Shown piece after piece: positions 18,073 through 27,600 of a DNA stretch of 64,000 nt. Made by a program: the position numbers and the translations under genes. Under the pieces are notes generated by a model. That model was not told the origin of the DNA, searched no databases, and worked only from the letters and a program-made list of their open reading frames with translations. The first letter of the stretch is position 1. Every line of letters begins with the position of its first letter. The stretch is taken from assembly GCA_963697355.1 (NCBI GenBank), contig CAVONV010000032.1, forward strand, positions 124,001 through 188,000, written 5' to 3'. This DNA is from CAVONV01 sp963697355 (GTDB taxonomy: Bacteria > Acidobacteriota > Vicinamibacteria > Marinacidobacterales > DATDRI01).

Positions 18073-19506
18073 TCAACCTTCCATAGACTCGATGATCGCC
18101 CTGAGCCTCTTCCGAACGTCATCGTCGAGAGGATTTGGACGGTGGTTCTCCAATATATCGATCGCCTTTTCTTTCGATCGAGTGCCCAGGTCTTTTTGAC
18201 CTTCGTCCACCCACCGTTCATAGGGGATGCGTTGAATCAAGTCGGAGTACCAGTTCTCCCGAAAGTGCCTGAGCGTGTGATCACTCGTCAAGTATTCGCC
18301 ACCGGGGCCAATGTCATTGATGAGGTCGAGGGCAATGGTTTCTTCGTTGACCTCGATGCCCCGGTAGATCCTTCGGACCATACCGATGACTTCGTTGGAG
18401 ATGACGAGTTGCTGGAGGGAGGCGGTCAGCCCGTTGTTGATGTATCCCACATCGTGGACGAGGTTACCACCCGAGAGGGAGGACAACAGGATCCACACCG
18501 CACTTTCCAATGACGCCTGCTGGTCGTAGAGGTTGGAATCAGACGCCCCGGCGAGACTGAACATAGGCAGCCTGTAATATCGCGCCAAATCCGTCACCGC
18601 CGACATGGCCAACATGAGCTCCGGAGCGGCGTATGCAATGAGAGACGTGGACATGTCCATGGGAACGATGGCTCCGCCGTAGATGAAAGGCGCCCCTTCA
18701 TTGACGAGGTTCGCCAGCACGTAGCCGGCCAACACTTCGGCGTTGCCTTGCACGATGCCGCCTGCCATGGTCACAGGACCCGTTCCGCCGGTCACAAGCC
18801 CTGGAGTAAAAACGACGGGAAGATTCTTCTCCGCCATGTACATGACCTTTTGTGTCGATTCCTTCGCGAGCATCAGGGGCGAGACGGGCTCTGTATAGAG
18901 AGCAATATGGGGACTGCGGCTCAACGGCTCTCGTCCTCCGGCGACGGTCTCCGCCATGTCAACGATGGCCTTCAAATTCTCGAGGCTCCAGGCCGTAAAA
19001 ATGATGGGCTTCTCGGTATGAGTCACCATGGCTTCGAAATGATAGAGGTCCGAGATCGTATCCTTGACGTCGCTGGCGATTCCCATACACATGATGAAGC
19101 TGATGTCGTCGAGATAATCTACGACTTTTGCATTGTTCGCGATGTCCTGAATGACCGCTTTCCTTCTTTCACCCGTGTGGGCGTCGACGACATTCGGTGT
19201 ATCCGAGCCTGTTCCGAAATAGACATTGTTCTCTTCGAGAAACATGGCGGGATCGCCGTTGCGGTCACACATACAGACGCGAGGCGGCGTGTTCCTGAGC
19301 GCCCACTCCACGAGATGAGCCGGAATGCGGACTCGATCGCCCTCGACATAACAGCCACCCTTCTTCAAAATATCGACCGCTTCAGGTTCGTCGACCTGAA
19401 CGCCCGTCCGACGAAGGACCTCCAAGGTGGAGGAGTGAATCAAATCCAATTTTTCTTTTGACAGAAAGTTGAGTCGCGGAATATTCAGTCTGTATTTATC
19501 GTCCAT
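18073..19506 (-). CDS. MttB-superfamily corrinoid methyltransferase (non-pyrrolysine)
   Basis: About 477 residues. It begins MDDKYRLNIPRLNFLS and includes VYFGTGSDTPNVVD, FEAMVTHTEKPIIFTAWS and the segment GTGPVTMAGGIVQGNAEVLA, all typical of the trimethylamine methyltransferase (MttB/COG5598) superfamily. It reads through to a normal stop with no internal amber codon, so it is not a pyrrolysine enzyme; such members demethylate glycine betaine, proline betaine, carnitine or similar. The methyl group would go to the corrinoid protein encoded just upstream. The start at 19506 has GGGGGT at a good distance. No methylcorrinoid:folate methyltransferase is in the window. Confidence 0.88.
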   Translation of the reverse strand: MDDKYRLNIPRLNFLSKEKLDLIHSSTLEVLRRTGVQVDEPEAVDILKKGGCYVEGDRVRIPAHLVEWALRNTPPRVCMCDRNGDPAMFLEENNVYFGTGSDTPNVVDAHTGERRKAVIQDIANNAKVVDYLDDISFIMCMGIASDVKDTISDLYHFEAMVTHTEKPIIFTAWSLENLKAIVDMAETVAGGREPLSRSPHIALYTEPVSPLMLAKESTQKVMYMAEKNLPVVFTPGLVTGGTGPVTMAGGIVQGNAEVLAGYVLANLVNEGAPFIYGGAIVPMDMSTSLIAYAAPELMLAMSAVTDLARYYRLPMFSLAGASDSNLYDQQASLESAVWILLSSLSGGNLVHDVGYINNGLTASLQQLVISNEVIGMVRRIYRGIEVNEETIALDLINDIGPGGEYLTSDHTLRHFRENWYSDLIQRIPYERWVDEGQKDLGTRSKEKAIDILENHRPNPLDDDVRKRLRAIIESMEG

Positions 19507-19554
19507 CGCTACCCCCAAGAACCTAAGTCGTTCAATGAATCCCTATCGACTCTC

Positions 19555-20187
19555 CTATGCAACGAGGCCCTTTACCAGTTTCACGGCGCTCGCAGCATCG
19601 TATCCGTAGGCATCGGCGCCGATCTGGTTTGCATAATCCTGAGAAACCGGGGCGCCCCCAATGATGATTTTGATCGAGTCCTTCAGACCATCCCTATCGA
19701 GAAGCTCGATCACTTCTTTCATCACGGGCATCGTGGTCGTCAAGAGAGCCGACATCCCGATGGCCGACGCGCCTTCCTTTTTGGCCGTCTCGACGAAATC
19801 TTCGGCCTTCACATCTTTCCCGAGGTCGACCACTTCGTACCCCGCACCCTTCAGCATGATTCCGACGAGATTCTTACCGATATCGTGGACATCACCACGG
19901 ACCGTGCCGATGACTACTTTGCCGGCACTCGGCGTGCCTTCTTTGAGAAACAGGGGCTTCAGAAGGTCCATTCCGGCATACATGGCTTTGGCCGAAAGAA
20001 GGACCTCGGGAAGGAACATTTCACGACTCCTGAATTTCTCTCCGACAATGGTCATCCCCGCTATGAGGCCGTTGTCGAGAATTTCTTTTCCCGATAGTCG
20101 CTGATCGATGGCTTCTTTGGTCAATTCAGCCACTTTCTCGTTCTCGCCTTTTTCGAGGGACTCGGCAATTTGCTCCAAAACGCTCAT
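19555..20187 (-). CDS. Corrinoid (B12-binding) methyl-carrier protein
   Basis: 210 residues. An N-terminal four-helix cap (~1-85) and a Rossmann-like B12 domain with the base-off motif D99-x-H101-x-x-G104 in GTVRGDVHDIGKNLVG, plus GMSALLTTTM and GGAPVSQDYA. It matches the MtbC/MttC/MtgC type cognate partners of MttB-family enzymes. First gene of the three-gene set corrinoid protein - methyltransferase - transporter, with GAGGTGAACC before its start. Cytoplasmic; carries the methyl group on cobalt. Confidence 0.93.
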   Translation of the reverse strand: MSVLEQIAESLEKGENEKVAELTKEAIDQRLSGKEILDNGLIAGMTIVGEKFRSREMFLPEVLLSAKAMYAGMDLLKPLFLKEGTPSAGKVVIGTVRGDVHDIGKNLVGIMLKGAGYEVVDLGKDVKAEDFVETAKKEGASAIGMSALLTTTMPVMKEVIELLDRDGLKDSIKIIIGGAPVSQDYANQIGADAYGYDAASAVKLVKGLVA

Positions 20188-20718
20188 GGTTCACCTCTTA
20201 TCCGGGTGGAAGTTCTTCGTGCCGGGACGGGACGGCGGACTATTCTTCAACTAATGGGAGGCACGATCAAGTCGGGTCTTGGGGGCGTGACGGATCGAAG
20301 AGCCAGCGATCCGTCGGAAGCAAGAATGCGTCATGTTTCCAACTGACTTCCCTCGGGCACGGGCAGGGGCACGGGGCATCCGCACGAAGTTAGTTCCTGA
20401 TGCGGTGGACGTCCCGGCCGTGCGGATGCTGTTCAGGATCTCCGAGCTCACCTCCGTGGAGGTGCGAGGAACCCTTCGACTCGCCAAGATCAATAATGAG
20501 CGTCGGCTCGGGGGACTTTCCCAACACCCCCATCGCCTTCACAGGTCCCTACAGCAGAAGCTCTTGATTTCGACCGCATTTTTCGGGCGTTTTCTTTCAC
20601 TTTGAGGACGGAGCTAATCTCTGTTTCTTGGCACGACGCGTGCTTATGAGTGTTGAGACCCATCACAACCTGAATTGACTTTGGAAAGCACAACCTGGCC
20701 AGCCTCGGGAGGCAGCAA
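20188..20718. other. Intergenic region with dispersed repeat
   Basis: About 530 bp between the divergent corrinoid operon and a small gene. It contains the hairpin repeat described at 20356-20432. The frame at 20333-20605 runs across that repeat and has no family resemblance. Promoters for the corrinoid operon must lie here, but none is clear enough to name. No B12 riboswitch could be recognised by eye. Confidence 0.5.
20356..20432 (+). repeat. Dispersed hairpin repeat, copy 1
   Basis: Arms GCATCCGCAC (20376-20385) and GTGCGGATGC (20420-20429) enclose a loop with GAAGTTAGT and GCGGTGGACGT. A GGGCACGGGCAGGGGCAC run precedes it. The same block, inverted, is found at 46530-46605 with only a few differences, showing a mobile or amplified non-coding element. 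Confidence 0.8.
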
Positions 20719-20901
20719 ATGAACGTGATCGGAATCCTCAGGAAACTCGGAATACTGCGATTCGGCGCCTACAAAGGCACCTACTCCAGCGCCAAAGACA
20801 TGCCTGACGGAATGCTCATGGATGATGTCTACGATTCCCAAAAAGACCTCGCGTTTCAAAAAGACCTATCCAAATCTACAACGAACGTAGAGGGGAAATA
20901 G
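20719..20901 (+). CDS. Small hypothetical protein
   Basis: 60 residues, starting MNVIGILRKLGILRFGAYKG and followed by a charged, Asp/Lys-rich tail (MLMDDVYDSQKDLAFQKD). A GGGAGG motif stands seven bases before the ATG. No membrane segment or signal peptide beyond a short amphipathic N-terminus. I do not recognise a family. It lies just before a lipoprotein gene on the same strand. Confidence 0.5.
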   Translation: MNVIGILRKLGILRFGAYKGTYSSAKDMPDGMLMDDVYDSQKDLAFQKDLSKSTTNVEGK

Positions 20902-20992
20902 CTCTCCCACATTCGCCCCGACATTCGGATTGGCGTTTCCGAAGCTCCACTAATCTTCGCCCGTCAATCCCATCGACTAGGAGGTATGGCCC

Positions 20993-22018
20993 ATGCGTTA
21001 CGTGATCCCCAGCCTATTGTTGGCTCTCTTGCTCTCAGGCTGTGAAACTTCCTGCTCTTACTCAACGGCCGAGTTGACCGAAGCTCAAACGGCCAAGACG
21101 ATTCACCCAGAGACACAAGCTCCTTGGGAGCCGGCACGCACATTCGCACCCGATGCGGAGGCGATATACGCCGTGGCCAAGCTTGCCTACGCACCCGACG
21201 GCACGAAAGTGGCTGCCAGCTTCTATTACCTCGAGAACGGCGAGCGTGAGATCGCATCCGATGAGCTCGAGACCGGTGGCGAGAAGTGGGTGAGTTTTTC
21301 GTTGTCTCCACCCGAAAACGGTTGGCCCGTGGGCCAGTACGAGGTGCGTCTCCTTCTCAATGACGACGAGGTCGAGCGACTTCCCTTCAACGTGACGTCG
21401 GCAACCGCTCGAGCTCAGCCTGAAGAGCCGCCGAAGCCCAAACGGTCGGCGCCGGCCAAAAAAGCAGCGAAAGCAGCACCGTCCGCGCCCCCTCCCCCTC
21501 CGGCTCCCGCCAAGGAGGAAAAGGCGACCGCACCCGTCTCCGCCGCCCCGTCCATGAAGAGGTTCCATGACCCCAATTTGGGTTTCGAGTTCGAAGTGCC
21601 GCCAGACTGGACGTATCGCGTCACCGCCGACAAGGACTATCTCATCGAGGGACCCAAGGGGACCGACGCTTACGAGCTCTCTGTTTTAATGCAATTCATC
21701 TCGAAGGCCCAAAACCCGGGTAGCTCAGCAGTCGATCAGGCCGAGCAAGCCTTGTCATCTCTCCAAGGAGCGCCCGATGCACAACTCAAGACAAAGGAGA
21801 TGCTCGCCATCGCTTCGCAGGAAGCACCCTATTTCGTGGCGACCTACACCGCCAAAGACTCGACGCGTAACGACGCGACGTTCGGACACACGCAAGTTAT
21901 TATGGACCACGGAGACTACTTCTACTGGCTGAGCTACTCCGGTCCAATTGACATCTACGAAAAGCATCGGCTGGTCTTCGAGCACATCGCGAAGACCTTC
22001 CGTTTTACCGCCGACTAG
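20993..22018 (+). CDS. Lipoprotein with N-terminal Ig-like and C-terminal PsbP/DUF1795-like domains
   Basis: 341 residues. Lipobox LLSGC at residues 13-17. Residues ~50-135 form a beta-rich domain (AIYAVAKLAYAPDGTKVAAS, then WPVGQYEVRLLLNDDEV) like an Ig-type domain that describes 'adding' a value to a ligand. A Pro/Ala/Lys linker covers ~140-185. The C-terminal domain (FEFEVPPDWTYRV onward, ending KHRLVFEHIAKTF) resembles PsbP/DUF1795 proteins. A strong AGGAGG precedes the start. Function unknown; periplasmic side of a membrane. Confidence 0.75.
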   Translation: MRYVIPSLLLALLLSGCETSCSYSTAELTEAQTAKTIHPETQAPWEPARTFAPDAEAIYAVAKLAYAPDGTKVAASFYYLENGEREIASDELETGGEKWVSFSLSPPENGWPVGQYEVRLLLNDDEVERLPFNVTSATARAQPEEPPKPKRSAPAKKAAKAAPSAPPPPPAPAKEEKATAPVSAAPSMKRFHDPNLGFEFEVPPDWTYRVTADKDYLIEGPKGTDAYELSVLMQFISKAQNPGSSAVDQAEQALSSLQGAPDAQLKTKEMLAIASQEAPYFVATYTAKDSTRNDATFGHTQVIMDHGDYFYWLSYSGPIDIYEKHRLVFEHIAKTFRFTAD

Positions 22019-22025
22019 CAAACGC

Positions 22026-22052
22026 GGAGGCCGACCCGGAGTGGCGGCCTCC
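22026..22052 (+). terminator. Hairpin after the lipoprotein gene
   Basis: Arms GGAGGCCG and CGGCCTCC separated by 11 bases, beginning 8 bp after the stop. There is no T-run, so this may be a transcript-stabilising hairpin and not an intrinsic terminator. Confidence 0.4.
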
Positions 22053-22127
22053 ACACCGCCCCTCTGCTCGAGCCATTGGCTTCTCGGTGCCTCCGCGCTA
22101 TGATGCGTGCCTGGTGGAGGAGACGCA

Positions 22128-22607
22128 ATGGCTACGACAAAGAACTATTGGCTCATGAAGAGTGAGCCCACGGTTTATGGCATCGATGACTTAAAGAAGG
22201 ACAAAAAGACCTACTGGGACGGCGTCCGCAACTTCAAAGCCCGTAACTACATGAAGGAGATGCAGGTGGGGGACGGCGTTTTCTTTTACCACTCCAACGC
22301 GAATCCCAAGGCCATCGTCGGGATCGCTTGCGTGGCCAAAGAGGCTTACCCGGATCATACGCAATACGACAAGAAGGGAAAATACTACGAACGTCGTGCC
22401 ACCAAGGAAAAGCCCTATTGGTTCATGGTCGACATCGAGTTCGTGAGCAAGTTCGAGGAGCCGATATCACTCGAGACCCTACGCCAGGTGCCGGGGCTCG
22501 AGGGCATGGCCCTGTTGAAGCGCGGACAGAGGTTGTCGGTCCAACGCGTCACACCGGAAGAGTGGAGATATATCTGCAAAATGGCCGGAGTGAAAACGAG
22601 CCTCTAG
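22128..22607 (+). CDS. EVE-domain (PUA-like) protein
   Basis: 159 residues from the ATG at 22128, preceded by GGAGGAG; the frame is open 21 bases further but without a better start. The pattern NYWLMKSEPTVYGIDDL, then WDGVRNFKARNYM, then GDGVFFYHSNANPKAIVGIA matches the EVE domain, a PUA-related fold that binds modified nucleotides in DNA or RNA. Members are widespread single-domain proteins; some are fused to restriction enzymes. Here it stands alone, with no restriction genes nearby, so a housekeeping RNA-related role is likely. Confidence 0.9.
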   Translation: MATTKNYWLMKSEPTVYGIDDLKKDKKTYWDGVRNFKARNYMKEMQVGDGVFFYHSNANPKAIVGIACVAKEAYPDHTQYDKKGKYYERRATKEKPYWFMVDIEFVSKFEEPISLETLRQVPGLEGMALLKRGQRLSVQRVTPEEWRYICKMAGVKTSL

Positions 22608-22688
22608 TTCCCCCACGAATCGAGCGCGGACAATTGCCATCAAGTCCTTCTGGCCTTATCATTGAACAGAAAATGGGGAGGCTCTTCG

Positions 22689-23261
22689 ATGGGCGTTTGG
22701 ACGCGAGTCCGTTCTCTATGGGAGAACGACCAAGCTCTACAGACGGTAGCCGATGAGCTGGCGTTCCGCTTCACCAAGATGCGTGAGCAATATCCCTCGC
22801 GTGACAGCAACGCTTGGCTTGCCTGGAGTCTGGCGAGTCGCACGGGTTGGACCCAGAGGGATAAAGAAGAGCTCCTGCTGCTCTCCGCACCCTATTCCAT
22901 CACGACGGAGGACCAGGCGGCGGCCCTCCTTGCCCTGGACGTGGTGTCCGTCGACTACCCCGAACTGCAACGAGTGGTGGACGAGAAAATGCCTGAGTTG
23001 TTCTTGCCGGTAGATTTTGCAATCAAGAACGGGTCATTCTTGAAGCTCTGGAAGCAAACGAACCCCTGGACGGACGAGAACTATCCTGCGATCGAGCAGG
23101 AGCTGAAGCGCGGATTTCTTCGCGGAGCAAACTCGAAGCCCGTCGACAAGGTCCAAATTACTTGCCCCGATTGCCGGACCCAGCTTCGTGTCCCCGGCTT
23201 CACGGGCGGAAAGAAAATTCGGTGTCCCGGGTGCAAATCCCTCTTTTTCGTCGATCCATGA
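22689..23261 (+). CDS. Hypothetical protein with C-terminal zinc ribbon
   Basis: 190 residues from the ATG at 22689 (GGGGAGG upstream). Residues 1-145 are helical and unfamiliar (VRSLWENDQALQTVADELAF). The C-terminus has two CxxC pairs, ITCPDCRTQLRV and IRCPGCKSLFFV, forming an MJ0042-like zinc ribbon. Such ribbons often bind nucleic acid or act as a structural knuckle. No further function can be read. Confidence 0.7.
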   Translation: MGVWTRVRSLWENDQALQTVADELAFRFTKMREQYPSRDSNAWLAWSLASRTGWTQRDKEELLLLSAPYSITTEDQAAALLALDVVSVDYPELQRVVDEKMPELFLPVDFAIKNGSFLKLWKQTNPWTDENYPAIEQELKRGFLRGANSKPVDKVQITCPDCRTQLRVPGFTGGKKIRCPGCKSLFFVDP

Positions 23262-23316
23262 GAGGACGCGACGCACCCGAGCGCTCTACACTCACCGTCG
23301 CACGAGCACGCACCAA

Positions 23317-23736
23317 GTGAATAGGATCTCGCTTATTCTGATGTTGTTCGTTCTAGCCTGCGTCGGACGTGAGTTGTTCGATGACATTTCTGCCCGGAAG
23401 GCCGCCTACTTGGCCTACGAGGAGCAAGCCACGAACTTGGCCAGATCTCACCGAAACGACCTCCCTTTTGCCGATGTCGAGGGCTACATCATCGACGTGA
23501 TGTACGATCTCGAGTCCATCACCCGAAAAGCAGAGCACGAGCTCGAAATCGTGGCGGTCCAAGCCGTCCATTTCCAACGCGGCTTACCCTTCCTTAACTG
23601 GGGATCCAGGCAGATCGTGAAGACGAGACAAAGAGTGCTCATGAGACGATCCGAAGAACGGTGGCTGATATCTGAATTGGAAGAGAACGCCTCGGATCCC
23701 GCCTACCTGGGAGAATCGGTCATCCCCAATGAGTGA
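23317..23736 (+). CDS. Hypothetical lipoprotein, GTG start
   Basis: About 139 residues if translation begins at the GTG of 23317 (VNRISLILMLFVLAC), which gives a signal peptide with lipobox VLAC. The mature part is charged and alpha/beta (DDISARKAAYLAYEEQATNL, then QAVHFQRGLPFLNWGS). No clear ribosome site is seen, so the start is uncertain; Met at 23341 would remove most of the signal sequence. Family unknown. It converges with the VWA gene that ends only 5 bp away. Confidence 0.55.
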   Translation: MNRISLILMLFVLACVGRELFDDISARKAAYLAYEEQATNLARSHRNDLPFADVEGYIIDVMYDLESITRKAEHELEIVAVQAVHFQRGLPFLNWGSRQIVKTRQRVLMRRSEERWLISELEENASDPAYLGESVIPNE

Positions 23737-23741
23737 GGGAG

Positions 23742-24647
23742 CTAATAATAGTAGCCACGACGAGCTCGTACCTCTGCCTTACCGTTCTTGAGCTTGACGT
23801 CGAGATCGTGCCAGCCGTCATCCGCGACTCCTGTCGGGTAGTAAGTCAAGAGATAACGCGAACGGATCTCTTCCACCACCCGCCCAAACTCGCTCGCCAT
23901 CCCTAAACCATCATCGATTTCGAAAAATCGACCACCACTTTCATCGGTGACGGCTCGTAAGAGCTTGTCGCGGTAAATTCGCGTAGGGCCCCTTATCTGT
24001 GATGAACGGTCCCACGCCTCCGATAGAGACAGCGAACTGCGGACGGCGTAGACAACTGCATTGGATTCTCTGACGACCTCGAGAAGCTCCGATTCGCTGG
24101 TCCAGCTGGCATTGTCGAGACCGTCCGAGAAAAGGACGACGATGGGCCGTTCCGCCGGTGGCCCGGCGAGCGACAGACCGCCGTAAAGACCATCCTTGAG
24201 AGCCGTGAGTCCGCGGGCGACGATTCCATCCAAAGCGTCGAGGAGAGCCGCTCGTTCAACCGTCAGAGTTTGCCAGAGTCTCACATAACCAGAGAAGGTC
24301 ACGAGCGCTACTCGGTCCGCATCTCCCAGACCGGCGACGAAGGACCTTACGGCCGCCCGTAGCTCTTCGAGCTTAGGGCCGGCAACGCTCATGCTGTTGT
24401 CGAGAACGAGAATGGCATCAACGGGAGCGGTCTCGACCTGGACGAGATCGATGGTCTGCAAGACACCGTTGTCTCTAATCTCGAAGTCGGCTTCAGTCAA
24501 TCCATCGACGGGACGACCATCGTCGGTCACGGCGATGTCAACAGCTACCGCATCGACACGTCTCTCAAATCGATAGCTCGGCTCTTGTGCACAGACGTCT
24601 CGCCCAGTGACCGCCATCAACGAGAGAATCAAAACAACGAGCCTCAT
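23742..24647 (-). CDS. VWA-domain protein, acidobacterial type (copy 2 of small gene)
   Basis: 301 residues with a signal peptide (LSLMAVTGRDVCAQE). A short beta domain (RRVDAVAVDIAVTDDGRPVD, TEADFEIRDNGV) precedes a von Willebrand A domain whose metal site D83-x-S85-x-S87 (LVLDNSMSVAG) is complete, with LFSDGLDNAS further on. C-terminal RSRYLLTYYPTG and KAEVRARRGYYY close the VWFA-related acidobacterial (TIGR03436-type) pattern. It overlaps the end of the preceding large gene by 4 bp (ATGA), so the two are translationally coupled. Periplasmic or surface binding role inferred. Confidence 0.88.
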   Translation of the reverse strand: MRLVVLILSLMAVTGRDVCAQEPSYRFERRVDAVAVDIAVTDDGRPVDGLTEADFEIRDNGVLQTIDLVQVETAPVDAILVLDNSMSVAGPKLEELRAAVRSFVAGLGDADRVALVTFSGYVRLWQTLTVERAALLDALDGIVARGLTALKDGLYGGLSLAGPPAERPIVVLFSDGLDNASWTSESELLEVVRESNAVVYAVRSSLSLSEAWDRSSQIRGPTRIYRDKLLRAVTDESGGRFFEIDDGLGMASEFGRVVEEIRSRYLLTYYPTGVADDGWHDLDVKLKNGKAEVRARRGYYY

Positions 24648-27600
24648 TTCGTTATTCCTCGCCGGAGCTCGTCAAGCATTTGGGGTACTTTACCGAGCTG
24701 TCCCAGGGCATAGAGTCGATACCCGTCGACGTAGCTCGGATCGTGAACGGGAAGCCGCAACGCTTTTTGCATCACATCACGTGCCGCGGACCGTTCTCCG
24801 GAGGCGCGAAGCGCATGGCTGAGCGCAATGTAGGCTGTCTGCCAACGTGGCTCGGAATCGACGGCAGCACGGTAGAAAGCAACCGCCGCAACAAATTTGT
24901 CCCTACTCATATGATGATCGCCGAGGAATAGGTTCGCGAGAAAGAGTAGGTGGGGGTCCGACGCATTTGTTGCGACCCACTCGAGCTCACGATTCGCTTC
25001 TTCTGTCCGATCGCCCCCTCGTTCCTGGAGCACCTTGCCCAATCGCAAATGAGCTTCCGCGAGGCCGGAGTCCACTTCGATGGATCTACGGTAGAACTTC
25101 TCGGCGTCTTTGAGCTCGCCACTGTCTTTGCCGACAGCAACCATGGTTTCGTAGGAGGTGCCCGTGCGACGGTAGAACTTCTCGGCGTCTTCGAGCACAT
25201 CGCGGTCTCTGTCGACGGCGGCCAAGGTTTCGTAGGTGACGCCCGTGGCGAAGAGTATTTCGGCGTCATCGGGGAACTGTTGTCTCGCCTCCTTGAGATA
25301 GTGGAGACTCACGGACGGGTTCGAGCCTTGGTAGATATAGGCCACCGTCAGAAACCAGCCGCGAACGAAGGCTTTTTCACCTGGGATGAGCGCCACAAAG
25401 GCTTCGGCAACCTGGAGGTGCAAAGCTCTCGTTTCGGCCGACAAGCCCCACGCATTGAAAGCTGAAAGCTCGGTGTGCAAGAGGACGGCCGCTTGCAATG
25501 TCTTCGGATCCACGGTGCTCGAGCGGAGCTGACCCGCCTCTTTCTTGATTCTATCGTCTGCCCAACTCGCCAACTGATTTCTGACTTCTTTGAAGTGGCC
25601 GCTAGAGTAGGACCTCAACAGATCGATGTAGTTCGTTGACAGCGGGAGGTCCGCCGTCGACGGCGAATCGATCACATGGAAGACGTTTCTCTTGCACCCA
25701 TAGCTAACACCGTTGGGGTCTCGAGCCTGAGCTTCAACGATGTACTGCCCCGGCGAAAAGCCCGAAAGGTCAATTTGGCTCCTCGCGATCCGAGGTGCTC
25801 CAGACGGGATCGCCGGACTTTCGCTGATCTCGAACACCGTGTTTCCTTGCTCATCGCGAACGGAAGTATCGAGAACCACTTCTTGGTCCTTAGAGAGAGC
25901 CGGGTCTTGGAAGATCTGAACGCCGGCAAGAACCTGATCCCGTTGTGTGAATTCACGTCGAGTCGATGGCAGGAAGGGTACGGCTTGCCGCGCTTCCGTC
26001 GTTGACGCGACCGGGACAGATTCTTCCAACTTGCTGCTCAGCAGAACCCCGCCCATGACGAGCTCGGATTCCGCCGCACTAGGAAGTGTCAAATCGTAGT
26101 AAACCGAGCCCTTCTGTTCTGCCCCCTCTTCCCAAACGCCTACACGCAACTGATGAGACCCGGGAGGCACATCCAGAATCGACAGTGCTCGAAACCCATC
26201 ACGAAGCATTTGCTCCCGGACCGGTGGTTGAAGTGCCAAGTCGAACTGGCTCTTCTGCCCGGTGACCCAGGCGCCCTTTTCATCGAGAACAATAGCGGAC
26301 AGGGTGACTTCATCTCGATATTGACCCCCTTCCTCGGTGAACCGGAAGGGATGGATGTCGCACTCGACGATGACACCAACAGAGTAGTTTTCTTCGCTCA
26401 ATCGAAAAGGAAAAGCGGTGACGCGAAGCGGCAGGTCGGTGATCGGAGCGGGACGGCTCAAGAGTTCTCGTTCAAGCGGGGCATCCAGCCCGGCGGCTTC
26501 GGCGATATCAGTCTCTTCCCCGGGTACGATGTAGCCTTTCCGAGCTCGCACATTCAGGTTTTTGCCTTTGATCCGTACTTCGATCGTACGAAAGCGGCCG
26601 TCGGCCGTCACGCTGGGCGGATAGTAGCCGAGTTTGTAGAAACGTCGGTTGTCGGCAATGAGATCATGGAGTCCTTGCTCGAGGTCGTTTTGGTTGACGG
26701 CGGCGAGACCGCCGGTCTCCGCTGCCAACATGCGGAGCGTGTCGTGGCTTCTACGAACTTCTTCGGTGAACTCCAGGCCTTCACGGCCCACCGTGTCTAG
26801 TAGTCTCAAGATGTCAGGGTCGAGGCGGTCCTCGCCTTCGCCCAGTCCAAGAGTCTGCAGGGTGCCCGCGGTAGCCGTTCGGGAGACCGATGCCAATTCT
26901 TCCTGACCGGTCTCCAGTCCGCGCACGTCGAGCGTATAGATTGAGACATTGGAAAGCCCCGTCGAAGCGACGGCCTGTCGAATGTCGAGCAGCGCCACCG
27001 TACCCACGGACTCCGCCTTGATGATATCGATGTCGTAAGGAATACCATCCCCGATGTACAAAATGACCTTTCTCCGCCCTTCGATATCTCTAAGGACGTC
27101 ACTCATCGCGCGAAGGTGGGAAAGTGCAGTTGTCGCACGAAACGCGTGCTGCTCGTCGATTGCCCGCAACTGGGCCTTGACGGACTGGGGCGTCAGCATA
27201 TCCATGAGCAGTTCATCTCGCAGCTCGATGATCTCTAATGTCCTCGAACGCAACTTCCGCCCATTGAACTTGTTGACCGCCTCCAGCAGCGCCTGCCGAT
27301 TGCTGGTGAAGTACGATGACGTGTCCGCCGCTCCGCTGGTCATCGATACGGTCGCGAGGTCCTCTTTCCCCAACCATTGCTCTACGAATTGACGTGCCAC
27401 CTGCCGCACTAGCGGTGTGCGCTCAGGTGCCGTATGGAGATCGTCCAAGACCAGGGCATAGACGAGCCCCTCAGCAGCACCTTCGTTAGTGATCACATCC
27501 GATGCGACAGGTGGGACGCCGGGTTCAGAGAATGGCCGGGCAACCATCGGCAAATCGACCAGGCGGAATGTAGCCACCGTTTGGGGCACACCGTCTTCGA

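Noticed and set aside
18073..19506. Pyrrolysine-containing trimethylamine methyltransferase
   Set aside because: The gene reads through without an internal TAG, so it belongs to the non-pyrrolysine part of the MttB family.
20333..20605. 90-codon frame in the gap before the small protein gene
   Set aside because: It runs across a non-coding hairpin repeat found elsewhere in the window.
20188..20718. Cobalamin riboswitch before the corrinoid operon
   Set aside because: No B12-box-like sequence could be recognised by eye; a covariance-model search would settle this.
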